This document shows, piece after piece, positions 19,625 through 26,778 of a DNA stretch of 27,898 nucleotides; position 1 is the first letter of the stretch, and every line of letters starts with the position of its first letter. A program made the translations under genes and the position numbers. The notes under the pieces are model-generated. The model saw nothing but the letters and a program-made list of their open reading frames with translations. It did no database searches and was not told the origin of the DNA. Origin of the DNA: Candidatus Adlerbacteria bacterium (GTDB lineage Bacteria > Patescibacteriota > Minisyncoccia > Phycocordibacterales > SBAW01); NCBI GenBank assembly GCA_903824155.1, contig CAIJVL010000068.1:1-27898 (forward strand), read 5' to 3'.

Positions 19625-19629
19625 GAAAT

Positions 19630-19654
19630 GAAAAATCCCCTTGCGGGGATTTTT
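19630..19654 (-). terminator. Terminator after tRNA-Leu
   Basis: AAAAATCCCC and GGGGATTTTT pair around TTGC, symmetrical in both directions. It lies 5 nt beyond the 3' end of tRNA-Leu. Confidence 0.88.
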
Positions 19655-19659
19655 CTCTG

Positions 19660-19743
19660 TGCCCAGGAGAGGACTCGAACCTCCAACCCCTTGCGGGGGC
19701 TACCACCTCAAGGTAGTGCGTCTACCAATTTCGCCACCTGGGC
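19660..19743 (-). tRNA. tRNA-Leu (GAG anticodon)
   Basis: A class II cloverleaf: acceptor GCCCAGG/CCTGGGC with discriminator A, anticodon arm CTACC-TTGAGGT-GGTAG, and a long variable arm CCCCGCAAGGGG. The T-arm holds TTCGAGT. No CCA is encoded. It has its own promoter (19760-19788) and terminator (19630-19654). Confidence 0.97.
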
Positions 19744-19759
19744 ATGTGACTTCTCGCCC

Positions 19760-19788
19760 ACTATACTAAGCATTAGCTTATTTTTCAA
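19760..19788 (-). promoter_or_regulatory. Promoter of tRNA-Leu
   Basis: On the minus strand TTGAAA (19788-19783), a 17-nt spacer and TATAGT (19765-19760). The -10 box lies 16 nt before the tRNA 5' end. Confidence 0.7.
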
Positions 19789-19801
19789 TCATGCTGAAAT
19801 T

Positions 19802-19828
19802 AAAAAACCGGCACGTGCCGATTTTTTG
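19802..19828 (-). terminator. Terminator of rplS
   Basis: CGGCAC/GTGCCG forms a stem with flanking A6 and T6 runs. It lies 21 nt after the rplS stop on the minus strand. Confidence 0.88.
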
Positions 19829-19849
19829 TTTTGTCTATTTTTGAAATTT

Positions 19850-20338
19850 TTACTCAGCTGCCTCTGCGACAACTTCAGGAGTGGTATCAGCTACAACCTC
19901 CTCAACTACCTCGCTCTCGGCAATGGCCTCCAACTTGGGGACCATTTGCTGGCGGCGCATTGCGCGCTTAACCTCGCTCGAAGCCTTGCGGCGGATAAAG
20001 TACAACTTGGAGCGGCGGGTGCGGGTGCGGCGCAATACCTCGATAGAGTCGATCATCGGCGAGTACAGCGGAAAGATCTTTTCGACGCCTACGCCGCTTG
20101 AAACTTTGCGTACGGTAAACATAGAGCCCGGCTCGGTGCCGTGCTTAACGGCAAGGATAAGGCCCTCAAACGCCTGCTTGCGCATGTTTTTGGTGACCAC
20201 CTCCTTTTTGTTGGCGGCCTTGCCCTGCTTAAGCTCAACGATGTTTTGCCAGACACGCACGGTGTCACCCGAACGAAGGCCGAGGGCCGCGCGCTCTTTC
20301 ATGTTGACCGGGGAGATTTTTACGCTTGATTTGACCAT
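19850..20338 (-). CDS. rplS: Ribosomal protein bL19
   Basis: Large-subunit protein near the 30S interface. The 162-residue protein is longer than the E. coli one (115). The core is present: RSGDTVRVWQNIVE (22-35), MRKQAFEGLILAVKHG (52-67), SSGVGVEKIFPLYSPMIDSI (80-99) and RTRRSKLYFIRRKASSEVKR (about 105-124). Extra length comes from a lysine-rich insertion (KQGKAANKKEVVTKN) and an acidic Ala/Glu/Val C-terminal tail from about 130. Both are common in this bacterial group as I recall. It has its own terminator. The start is preceded by GGCTAACTAAGT and has no Shine-Dalgarno site. Confidence 0.95.
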   Translation of the reverse strand: MVKSSVKISPVNMKERAALGLRSGDTVRVWQNIVELKQGKAANKKEVVTKNMRKQAFEGLILAVKHGTEPGSMFTVRKVSSGVGVEKIFPLYSPMIDSIEVLRRTRTRRSKLYFIRRKASSEVKRAMRRQQMVPKLEAIAESEVVEEVVADTTPEVVAEAAE

Positions 20339-20369
20339 ACTTAGTTAGCCAAAAGACTGTAACATAGCC

Positions 20370-21047
20370 TTACGCTTTGCGCAATTCTGCCTCAGCTGTA
20401 AGGAAATCCTGTGGAAGCGGGGCGCTAAAAGTCATTGTTTTACCGTTTGGATGGGTTATAGCAATAGAGAGAGCGTGCAACGCTAGGCGGTTAAATCCCA
20501 AAAGCCTCGTGCCCCCCTTCGCCCCATAGAGGACATCGGCAATGATAGGGTGTCCGATGGCCGAAAAGTGGACGCGTATCTGGTGCGTACGGCCGGTTTT
20601 AGGAAACACCTCTACGTACGTGGTTCCCAGCCCGCGCCCGAGTGTCTTATATATAGTGAGAGCCTCACGCACGGTGCCGGTAGGCTGCTTGGCCGAGCGC
20701 GGCCCCGAGCCCCCGCGCGAACTTCCAATTGACTTGTTGATCATCCCCCGCTCGTCTTTAAGGTTGCCCAAGACAAACGCGCGATAGGTCTTTTGTATCT
20801 CGCGGTCCTGAAACTGCTCTTTTAAAAATTGATGGGTCTCTTCGTCTTTCGCAACGACCAACACGCCCGACGTCTCGCGGTCGATGCGGTGTACAAAGTG
20901 ATACTTCCCTGCGCCATACCTTTTATCTAGCCAATGCGAAAGGGCCGGATAGTCGTGCTTGCCGTCCGGGTACACGATCATCCCCGCCGGTTTATTTACC
21001 ACCAACAGCACGTCGTCTTCATATATGACTTCCGGAATCAGTTCCAT
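20370..21047 (-). CDS. RluA-family RNA pseudouridine synthase
   Basis: Converts specific uridines in rRNA or tRNA to pseudouridine. From the ATG at 21047 it has 225 residues with no S4 domain. It starts MELIPEVIYEDDVLLVVNKP, the usual beginning of the catalytic domain, and has the catalytic motif HRIDRETSG (Asp56), KTYRAFVLGNL, KTGRTHQIRVHFSAIGHPII and the closing GFNRLALHALSI. I reject the upstream in-frame start because it overlaps the CapA-like gene. The ATG begins one base after that gene's TAG, so the two are translationally coupled. The target uridine cannot be predicted. Confidence 0.93.
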   Translation of the reverse strand: MELIPEVIYEDDVLLVVNKPAGMIVYPDGKHDYPALSHWLDKRYGAGKYHFVHRIDRETSGVLVVAKDEETHQFLKEQFQDREIQKTYRAFVLGNLKDERGMINKSIGSSRGGSGPRSAKQPTGTVREALTIYKTLGRGLGTTYVEVFPKTGRTHQIRVHFSAIGHPIIADVLYGAKGGTRLLGFNRLALHALSIAITHPNGKTMTFSAPLPQDFLTAEAELRKA

Positions 21048-21048
21048 A

Positions 21049-22113
21049 CTATCTCTGTAACACAAAGCTGCCGGTTGCGATAGCAGGGCGCAAAGATTGG
21101 TCGGTGGTACTTGCCGTTTCGGAAAGGCCCAAAAGGTAGATAGAGCGGAATGCATTTTGTAGGGGTGTGGGCTGCATTAACTGGATTTCAAACGGTTGGA
21201 GCGTGTAAGTAACACTTGTGTCGGTAAGCGAGAGGCCTATCCCGAGCCCCTCGCGCGTGTCGTCCCACGGTTGGTCAAATATAAAGTTCCCCATCGAGTA
21301 AAAGATCGCTTTGCCGTTGTATATCTCTATCGGCTCGACCACGTGCGGGTGTCCGCCCAAGATCGCATCGGCGCCCGCATCGACAAACCTGTGCGCCTCT
21401 GTGCGCTGAAACTCTGTGGTTGTGCTTTGATACTCAATACCCCAGTGCGGGTACACTATTACAAATGCGCCCTGTGCTTTGGCAGTAGCGATAGCGGCAA
21501 GCGCGCTTGTATCGTCGCCATTCTTTGCCGAAAATTGATCGTAGCCGACGAACGCCACTTTGATGCCGTTGACTTGCGTGACCAAGGGCCCCGGGTTTAC
21601 GTTGTCTGGGTCACCAAAGGAGTCCATCCCGGCCGCGACAATGTTATTTTTTGATTCGGTGAGCCCCTTCCAGCCAAAGTTGAGCGCGTGGTTGTTGGCC
21701 TGGCTGAAAAAAGTAAAACCAAGCTGCTTTAAAAGAGGCAGTGTCGTGGTTGAAAAGGTAAACACCAGATTGTCGTACGACGCAGTCGAATCGTTGTCGG
21801 TAAACACGCCTTCGGCATTTGCGACTATGATGTCCTGGCCCGCAAAAAGTTTTTTAATATTTTCAAATAGGTAGTCGCCGCCGTTCGTGTCTATTTTTTG
21901 GCGCACATGGCGGTCGAGCATCAAATCGCCAAAGGCAAGTATATGCACTTCGGGCGGGGGCGCAGGTGCCGGTACCATAGGCTGCACCGATACTACCGCA
22001 GCGGTCTGCGGCACAAGGACACCGATGCGCGCATATAAAGCCGTGCCGGCGGCGGCAATGAATAATACAAAGATAAAAGCGGCAACTGCTTTCACCACCT
22101 TATTGTAAGGCAT
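21049..22113 (-). CDS. CapA/PgsA-like metallophosphoesterase-fold envelope protein
   Basis: The 354-residue protein has a signal anchor (AVAAFIFVLFIAAAGTALYA, about 9-28), a Pro/Ala linker and a PGA_cap (CapA) domain. Motifs are HILAFGDLMLDRHV (57-70), DIIVANAEGVFTD (about 94-106), FFSQANNHALNFGWKG (about 136-151), VIVYPHWGIEYQ and ILGGHPHVVEPIEIYNGKAI then FYSMGNFIFDQ. In Bacillus CapA-type proteins take part in poly-gamma-glutamate export, but the wider family has varied envelope roles. No capB or capC is present, so that polymer should not be assumed. It is the middle gene of a run with the CmoA-like methyltransferase (6-nt gap) and the RluA-like synthase (1-nt gap). Confidence 0.9.
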   Translation of the reverse strand: MPYNKVVKAVAAFIFVLFIAAAGTALYARIGVLVPQTAAVVSVQPMVPAPAPPPEVHILAFGDLMLDRHVRQKIDTNGGDYLFENIKKLFAGQDIIVANAEGVFTDNDSTASYDNLVFTFSTTTLPLLKQLGFTFFSQANNHALNFGWKGLTESKNNIVAAGMDSFGDPDNVNPGPLVTQVNGIKVAFVGYDQFSAKNGDDTSALAAIATAKAQGAFVIVYPHWGIEYQSTTTEFQRTEAHRFVDAGADAILGGHPHVVEPIEIYNGKAIFYSMGNFIFDQPWDDTREGLGIGLSLTDTSVTYTLQPFEIQLMQPTPLQNAFRSIYLLGLSETASTTDQSLRPAIATGSFVLQR

Positions 22114-22119
22114 GCGAAC

Positions 22120-22758
22120 CTACTTAAACGCAATGAGCGTGTTAAAGCAATACGCTGCATCGATAACGCTCACGTTGCGGAATTCTAAATCCTTGAGCGT
22201 TTCAAAATACCACTCCAGAGGAAGCGTCTCGAGCACGCCTACAAGCGATGCCTGTTTGCGGGCGATCTCACTTTCAGAAACGCCCATAGCCCGTTTAAAG
22301 TCATGATAGCGCTCGTGGATAAACGGCGTCGAGGTCATCTTGTCAGTCAAAATCAAAATGCCGCCTTCGCGAAGCGAGCTGCGAATATCTTCGAGGTATG
22401 CGCGGCGCTCCATAATAAAGTGCAGGGTCCAGTTGGCCAATACCATATGGAAGGGCCCTTCGCGTTTGGGGAACGCATGCGAAAGTATAAGTTGCTCTTG
22501 CACGCGCGAACGTTCAAGCATCGCTTCAGAGTTGTCGACGCCCCACACGTTTTCAAACCCGGCTTTGCGAAGTTCGGCAAGCGTGTAACCGGTAGCCGAG
22601 CCTACATCAATGATCTTTGGATTGGTCGTATTGGGGTAGGCGCGTTTGGCAATAGCAACGCATTTTTGCACTACTGCCTCGTAGTTTGGTATGTGCATAT
22701 GAGCCTCGCGATCAAAACGCTCGGCTACCTTTTCATCAAACTTCCAAGCTTCCTGCAT
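22120..22758 (-). CDS. Class I SAM methyltransferase related to CmoA
   Basis: From the ATG at 22758 the protein has 212 residues. SAM-binding motif I is KIIDVGSATGYTLAELRKAG (about 48-67), followed by VWGVDNSEAML (motif II) and FHMVLANWTLHFI. The C-terminal half reads YHDFKRAMGVSESEIARKQA and ends with AAYCFNTLIAFK. These match the layout of CmoA, which makes carboxy-SAM for tRNA wobble uridine modification (HHDFKRANGYSE..., CFNF...). The partner cmoB is not in the window, so the role is open. A trans-aconitate-type methyltransferase is the alternative. TGATAGTAT ends 6 nt before the start, arguing for this ATG over the TTG two codons upstream. Confidence 0.85.
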   Translation of the reverse strand: MQEAWKFDEKVAERFDREAHMHIPNYEAVVQKCVAIAKRAYPNTTNPKIIDVGSATGYTLAELRKAGFENVWGVDNSEAMLERSRVQEQLILSHAFPKREGPFHMVLANWTLHFIMERRAYLEDIRSSLREGGILILTDKMTSTPFIHERYHDFKRAMGVSESEIARKQASLVGVLETLPLEWYFETLKDLEFRNVSVIDAAYCFNTLIAFK

Positions 22759-22764
22759 ACTCAA

Positions 22765-22773
22765 ATACTATCA
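22765..22773 (-). promoter_or_regulatory. Extended -10 promoter of the CmoA-like/CapA-like/RluA-like run (leaderless)
   Basis: TGATAGTAT on the minus strand, TAGTAT at 22770-22765, 6 nt before the ATG at 22758. It overlaps the last codons of the upstream methyltransferase gene. Confidence 0.55.
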
Positions 22774-23424
22774 CGCGACCCACGGCACCCATCGATATGG
22801 CACTTTTTTGCAATAGGCGCGATAGTCCTCGTCTTCCCTCAAAAAGTTCTCTTCGGCAATGGTCTTGGCTATCACGAACGCCATACCAATGCCCAACACC
22901 ACGACGTTTCCAAGCGAGAAGAACCGCAAAAGGTATGCTGCGTAAAACAGAAGCTGGCCGGTGTGTATCGGGTGGCGCACCCATCCGTACACGCCGGTCG
23001 AAACCAGCTCGCGACGCGCGGGAACAAAGCTGATATTGCGGCCAAGGTCGATGCGCGAATAGACCATGATGCTGATCGATATCCAAAATACGCCCGCAGC
23101 TACGGGCATAGGCGCGATAGCAACGGAATGTGCGCGATCAATAAGGTACGGCAGCAGGAACGGCCAGTACGTGCGACCCGCGGTAATAAACCAGACAAGC
23201 GGGCTTGTCGACACGCGCGTCGCCGTACGGCGCGTAAGCATGGGCACTATCGTAAAGACGCACCAGAACGCGATGCCGAACGAGAACGGGTCGAAGTGCC
23301 CCGCCATAAGCTGCAGGGTAAATGCGTAAAGGCTGCCGAGCGACGGGATGATCGCCAAAAGCGCGAGCGCTTTGTCGGTATAGGGATTAAGGAGAAACGT
23401 AGCCACCTTTGTCTTGCTGATCAT
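22771..23424 (-). CDS. Isoprenylcysteine carboxyl methyltransferase-like membrane methyltransferase
   Basis: The 217-residue protein has about five transmembrane helices. The C-terminal catalytic region is typical of ICMT/phospholipid methyltransferase proteins: RRELVSTGVYGWVRHPIHTG (about 137-156) and AEENFLREDEDYRAYCKKVP then YRWVPWV. These bind SAM and methylate lipids or small hydrophobic substrates at the membrane; bacteria do not prenylate proteins this way, so the substrate is unknown. The start is set at the ATG at 23424 because TGCTAGGAT lies 7 nt upstream and the longer frame runs into tRNA-Val. Confidence 0.88.
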   Translation of the reverse strand: MISKTKVATFLLNPYTDKALALLAIIPSLGSLYAFTLQLMAGHFDPFSFGIAFWCVFTIVPMLTRRTATRVSTSPLVWFITAGRTYWPFLLPYLIDRAHSVAIAPMPVAAGVFWISISIMVYSRIDLGRNISFVPARRELVSTGVYGWVRHPIHTGQLLFYAAYLLRFFSLGNVVVLGIGMAFVIAKTIAEENFLREDEDYRAYCKKVPYRWVPWVA

Positions 23425-23431
23425 TGCTAAA

Positions 23432-23440
23432 ATCCTAGCA
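23432..23440 (-). promoter_or_regulatory. Extended -10 promoter of the ICMT-like gene (leaderless)
   Basis: TGCTAGGAT on the minus strand, TAGGAT at 23437-23432, 7 nt before the ATG at 23424. It lies in the 32-nt gap after tRNA-Val. Confidence 0.5.
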
Positions 23441-23456
23441 TGAACTCGCACGTAAA

Positions 23457-23532
23457 TGGTGCACGCTGCAGGACTCGAACCTGCGACCTGCCCGGTGTAA
23501 ACGGGATGCTCTACCAACGGAGCTAAGCGTGC
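23457..23532 (-). tRNA. tRNA-Val (TAC anticodon), CCA encoded
   Basis: Acceptor GCACGCT/AGCGTGC with discriminator A and an encoded CCA. D-arm GCTC/GAGC, anticodon loop TTTACAC with TAC, and T-arm GCAGG-TTCGAGT-CCTGC. The first anticodon-stem pair (27:43) appears to be a T-C mismatch. Confidence 0.95.
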
Positions 23533-23582
23533 GTGTCCTTATTTATACTGATTTCTGGCCAAAAGTCACTATTCCCCACTTG

Positions 23583-23654
23583 TGCCCCCGCGAGGAATCG
23601 AACCTCGATATCCGGCTTAGAAGTCCGGAGTTCTATCCATTAAACTACAGGGGC
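23583..23654 (-). tRNA. tRNA-Arg (TCT anticodon)
   Basis: Acceptor GCCCCTG/CGGGGGC (one T-G pair) with discriminator A. Anticodon loop CTTCTAA with TCT and T-arm CGAGG-TTCGATT-CCTCG. No CCA is encoded, unlike the neighbouring tRNA-Val 50 nt away. Confidence 0.95.
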
Positions 23655-23703
23655 AAATATCGCACAGGTGCACACTACCATAATATAGGTAATAATTGAG
23701 CCC

Positions 23704-24198
23704 ATGAAGTGGTTGCGCGAAACATATTGGCATCAGCTCTTCGAGGCGGGCGTCTTTTTTAAGGCCCTTAACAGCACATGGGAGACGCTCACCGGCATCT
23801 TTTTGCTGACCGCGCTGCGCAACTGGTTTACGCACACTTTTATATACGTTGGCGTTTCGGAGTTTTTAGGCAGCCGGGATGATTTCCCTTTTACCTACGC
23901 ACAAAACCATCTTATGCATGTGCCACCAAGTTCGCGCGTATTTATCGGCGTGTACCTCCTTTTTCATGGCCTCATGAACGCGTTCCTTTCCTACAATCTG
24001 TACCGCGATCGGCTGTGGGCGTTCCCCGTTTCGATGAGCTTTACCTCCGCGTTCTTTATCTACCAAGTGTACCGGCTGGCGCATACGCATTCGCCTTTGC
24101 TGCTGGTAATTTCAATTTTAGACATCGCATTTATTGTTTTGACCTGGCATGAATATAAACGCCAAGAGAAAAAACAGCACGCTCTCAAAAACAACTAA
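23704..24198 (+). CDS. DUF2127-like membrane protein
   Basis: The 164-residue protein begins MKWLRETYWHQLFEAGVFFK, followed by ALNSTWETLTGIFLLTAL. This matches the LFExGxxxKxxxxxxExxxG pattern I associate with DUF2127. Four hydrophobic helices are seen (about 14-40, 80-97, 104-126, 131-149), with a charged tail (HEYKRQEKKQHALKNN). Function is unknown. It is transcribed towards the tRNA-binding-domain gene and overlaps its end by 4 bp. Confidence 0.82.
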   Translation: MKWLRETYWHQLFEAGVFFKALNSTWETLTGIFLLTALRNWFTHTFIYVGVSEFLGSRDDFPFTYAQNHLMHVPPSSRVFIGVYLLFHGLMNAFLSYNLYRDRLWAFPVSMSFTSAFFIYQVYRLAHTHSPLLLVISILDIAFIVLTWHEYKRQEKKQHALKNN

Positions 24199-24521
24199 TG
24201 TATTTTTGAGCCCGGTGCTGCGGTTGAGGTTAAAAGAGAAAGTGGCTCGTCCCCACCGCCCGAGGCGAGTATCATCGCTTGGCTCTCAAGGCCCATCATC
24301 ATGCGCGGAGCGAGGTTGGTGGCAAAGGCAACGCGCTTGCCAACCAACTCGTTTGGATCAGGGAAATACGCAGAAATGCCCGAGAGCACCTGTCTCTCCT
24401 CACTTCCAAAATTTACTTTGAGTTTAAGAAGTTTGTCGCTGCCCTCTATACGCTCGGCGCTTACGATCTCGCCGACGGTTATCTCAACCTTTTTAAAATC
24501 ATCTATCGAAATGGGTTCCAT
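24195..24521 (-). CDS. Stand-alone tRNA-binding (EMAP/MetG C-terminal-like) domain protein
   Basis: The 108-residue OB-fold protein reads ISIDDFKKVEITVGEIVSAE (5-24), SDKLLKLKVNFGSEERQVLS (28-47) and KRVAFATNLAPRMMMGLESQ (62-81), followed by AMILASGG. This is the tRNA_bind domain found at the C-terminus of many methionyl-tRNA synthetases and in free proteins such as CsaA and Trbp111. As a separate gene it may dimerise and act as a tRNA-binding cofactor of a MetG lacking this domain, or as a chaperone-like protein. MetG itself is not in the window. It follows ruvX after 3 nt and is probably cotranscribed. Confidence 0.9.
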   Translation of the reverse strand: MEPISIDDFKKVEITVGEIVSAERIEGSDKLLKLKVNFGSEERQVLSGISAYFPDPNELVGKRVAFATNLAPRMMMGLESQAMILASGGGDEPLSLLTSTAAPGSKIH

Positions 24522-24524
24522 ATT

Positions 24525-24935
24525 TTACTTTTTATTTTTATCCAAATAGCTTTGTAATATAACAGCAGCTGCCGATGCATCAAGCTTCTCTTGGCTTGGC
24601 TTCTCTCCCCTGCCAAAGTCCCCTTCGTACTGGCGCGCCGCGGCCGCGCTCGAAAGAAACTCCGCTTCATACACGACCGGCAGCTGTGTCAGCTCCTCCA
24701 GATCTTTTTTAAATTCGGCGATGTCCTCCATCACCGCGTTTGCCTCGCCTTTAAAGTTATGCGACTCGCCCAGCACTATTTTCTCGACTCCTTCTTTTTG
24801 TATTAGCTCATCAATTGCCGCAAGCGCTCCCGGGCCGGCCTTAACGGTCGAGTGTGGAAAGGCCATAGAGCCGCCTCCGTCCGAAGTGGCAAGCCCTATG
24901 CGTTTGGTGCCGTAATCAATTCCTAAAAATTTCAT
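24525..24935 (-). CDS. ruvX: Putative Holliday junction resolvase / pre-16S rRNA nuclease YqgF
   Basis: The 136-residue RNase H-fold protein has MKFLGIDYGTKRIGLATSDG (1-20), with the first catalytic Asp7. It continues with VEKIVLGESHNFKGEANAVM (about 49-68), the second acidic strand PVVYEAEFLSSAAA, and the last motif KLDASAAAVILQSYLD with Asp118. Family members process the 5' end of 16S rRNA and have been proposed to cut recombination junctions. The family Glu/Asp pattern is intact. It heads a two-gene unit with the tRNA-binding-domain protein. Confidence 0.93.
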   Translation of the reverse strand: MKFLGIDYGTKRIGLATSDGGGSMAFPHSTVKAGPGALAAIDELIQKEGVEKIVLGESHNFKGEANAVMEDIAEFKKDLEELTQLPVVYEAEFLSSAAAARQYEGDFGRGEKPSQEKLDASAAAVILQSYLDKNKK

Positions 24936-24997
24936 GAGTATGTATGTGTATTTTCCTTCACCGTTATTTTATGCACAATAGCATATAGTTGCGGCGT

Positions 24998-25019
24998 GCA
25001 GTGCTCCCTAGGGCACTGC
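24998..25019. other. Hairpin upstream of the SPW gene
   Basis: GCAGTGC and GCACTGC (7 bp) enclose an 8-nt loop TCCCTAGG, 40 nt before the SPW gene start and 63 nt behind the ruvX start. There is no U-tract. It could be part of the 5' leader of the SPW transcript. Confidence 0.4.
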
Positions 25020-25058
25020 CGGTCGACATTACAAGAGCTTTAATCAAAGCAAATCTAT

Positions 25059-25250
25059 ATGTGGCAGCAATGGGTAAATGCCATTCTTGGCCTAGCAGTT
25101 ATTGCGACCCCTTTCCTTGCACTTTCGGCTACCGCGCTGATGTGGACGCTTGTAGTCGCCGGCGCAGTGATAACGGTCCTTGCCGTATGGGGCGCAATGA
25201 AAGAAGAGTCAGCAGAATATCACCAATACAAACTGCAGCATAGTAGCTAA
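25059..25250 (+). CDS. SPW-repeat-like small membrane protein
   Basis: The 63-residue protein starts MWQQWVNAILGLAVIATPFL, matching one SPW unit (W..xxxGxWxxxxPF). It has a second helix (LMWTLVVAGAVITVLAVWGA) and a hydrophilic C-terminus. SPW proteins usually have two such units; this is half length. Function is unknown. A terminator follows at 25285-25312. The start is the only in-frame ATG that keeps the motif. Confidence 0.78.
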   Translation: MWQQWVNAILGLAVIATPFLALSATALMWTLVVAGAVITVLAVWGAMKEESAEYHQYKLQHSS

Positions 25251-25284
25251 CCTAGGTTAGCCAATTGCGCAGCGTTCGAGAGGT

Positions 25285-25312
25285 CAAAAGCGGTCCATGA
25301 GGACCGCTTTTG
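25285..25312 (+). terminator. Terminator after the SPW gene (bidirectional)
   Basis: CAAAAGCGGTCC pairs perfectly with GGACCGCTTTTG around ATGA. It can also end transcription from tRNA-Ser on the minus strand, 16 nt beyond that gene's 3' end. Confidence 0.9.
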
Positions 25313-25327
25313 ACGTGTATATATTTT

Positions 25328-25415
25328 TGGCGGAGGAGGTGAGATTCGAACTCACGGTGGGTTGCCCCACGCCTGTTTTCAAGACAGGTGCTTTAGACCA
25401 CTCAGCCACTCCTCC
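25328..25415 (-). tRNA. tRNA-Ser (TGA anticodon), CCA encoded
   Basis: Class II cloverleaf: acceptor GGAGGAG/CTCCTCC, discriminator G and an encoded CCA. Anticodon arm CCTGT-CTTGAAA-ACAGG with TGA, long variable arm GTGGGGCAACCCAC, and T-arm with TTCGAAT. The 168-nt stretch from here to 25583 shows no gene. Confidence 0.97.
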
Positions 25416-25583
25416 AATGCAAAGAGAATACACTGTTTTTTAGATCTGCGCATCTCTATATTTTTATGAATTTTTCTTCAGCATACCTTTCACCGCTGCT
25501 TCAGCGCTCCAAGTGTAGTATGAATATAGTGCTCATCAACAGGACGGGCCAATGCACACTATTAAAAATATAAATTATACTTT

Positions 25584-26681
25584 ATGAACTCATCTATTAT
25601 CACTACGCGGTATATAACCGGCGTACTGCTTGGGGCGGCGGTGCTGGTAAGCGGATTTACCGCGCTTGCCGTGCGCGCGCACGCTCAGGATGGTAGCGTA
25701 GCGCCGGTACTATCTAACATTGCATCAACCACAACCGACACCGGTGCAACTATCTCTTGGACTAGTGACCAAGCAGGCACTGCACAGGTGTTTTACGGTC
25801 CTAGCGTCTCATACGGCGCTTCCTCGACGTTCGACAATTCGACATCTTCTATGAGCCACACCTCCTTCTTGGGAGGTCTCTCGCCCAACACGCTGTATCA
25901 CTTCGAAGTGGTAACCGGTAATGCTTCGGGTACGATGGCGACTTCGAGCGACATGACCTTTACGACGGCAACTACCACGCCTCCCGTTGCAAGTAGCACG
26001 GCTCCGGTAATTTCAACGGTGCTCGCAACACCAACACAAACCGGCGCGACCATCACCTGGAGCACCGACATAGGCTCTAACTCGCAAGTGATGTACGGCA
26101 CTACCAACACGTACGGCAACACGACCACGCTTGACCCGACTCAGGTAACCAGCCACTCGGTATTACTCTCGGGCCTTGTGCCAAACACGCTGTATCACTT
26201 CCAAGCATGGTCTACGGGTGCCAGCACCTCTGCCGCAACCTCAACTGACATGACGTTTACCACGCTCATAGCATCGTCGACGGGCGGGGGCACGGGCACC
26301 TCGACCGGTGACGCCATAACCGACTTGCAAAATGCGGTAGCTGCACTGCAGGCACGAGTTACCACTCTCGAAGCTGAAGTAGCTGCGCTAATGGGCGGCT
26401 CCGGCGGCACTACTACCCCGCCAACCAGCTCCGGCACGCTTGATCAAAGCAATATTACGGTGGGAGCAGGAGGCACGCTTAACTTCGGCGGAAGAGGCTT
26501 CCCCCGTGAAGAAAACATAACGATTACGCTTAACGGCAGCCACGTAGCCACCGTGCATGCTGACGGCGGCGGCAACTTCTCAACTGGCTCGTTAACAGCA
26601 CCCACAACCCCCGGCACATACACCTATGTATTTACCGGTTCGACCGGTGACGTTACCAGCGCCACGGTAACCGTTCACTAG
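25584..26681 (+). CDS. Secreted protein with two fibronectin type III domains and a coiled coil
   Basis: The 365-residue protein has a signal peptide (GVLLGAAVLVSGFTALAVRA, cleavage near AHA-QD at about 34). FN3 domain 1 (about 40-129; ATISWTSDQAGTAQVFYGPS, LSPNTLYHFEV) and FN3 domain 2 (about 141-228; ATITWSTDIGSNSQVMYGTT, LVPNTLYHFQA) are followed by a Gly/Thr linker. Then come a three-heptad coiled coil (ITDLQNAVAALQARVTTLEA, about 244-263) and a C-terminal Ig-like beta-domain (LNFGGRGFPREENITITLNG to the end). The FN3 type resembles the N-terminal domain of purple acid phosphatases. No catalytic domain and no sortase or membrane anchor is present. A surface-associated trimeric or fibrous adhesin-like role is plausible. 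A terminator follows. Confidence 0.88.
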   Translation: MNSSIITTRYITGVLLGAAVLVSGFTALAVRAHAQDGSVAPVLSNIASTTTDTGATISWTSDQAGTAQVFYGPSVSYGASSTFDNSTSSMSHTSFLGGLSPNTLYHFEVVTGNASGTMATSSDMTFTTATTTPPVASSTAPVISTVLATPTQTGATITWSTDIGSNSQVMYGTTNTYGNTTTLDPTQVTSHSVLLSGLVPNTLYHFQAWSTGASTSAATSTDMTFTTLIASSTGGGTGTSTGDAITDLQNAVAALQARVTTLEAEVAALMGGSGGTTTPPTSSGTLDQSNITVGAGGTLNFGGRGFPREENITITLNGSHVATVHADGGGNFSTGSLTAPTTPGTYTYVFTGSTGDVTSATVTVH

Positions 26682-26724
26682 TTTGCAGGCAGCATCAGTC
26701 TTGGCGCTTAGATGGAAAGTTAAA

Positions 26725-26756
26725 ACAAAATCGCTCCTTCATCCGGAGCGGTTTTG
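26725..26756 (+). terminator. Terminator after the FN3 protein gene
   Basis: CAAAATCGCTCC and GGAGCGGTTTTG pair around TTCATCC (one T-G). It lies 44 nt beyond the stop. Confidence 0.85.
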
Positions 26757-26778
26757 CGTATTGTATACTTAACAGCAA

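Noticed and set aside
22303..23430. 375-codon plus-strand frame opposite the two methyltransferase genes
   Set aside because: Both minus-strand genes have clear family motifs. The plus frame spans their junction and has composition typical of an antisense shadow.
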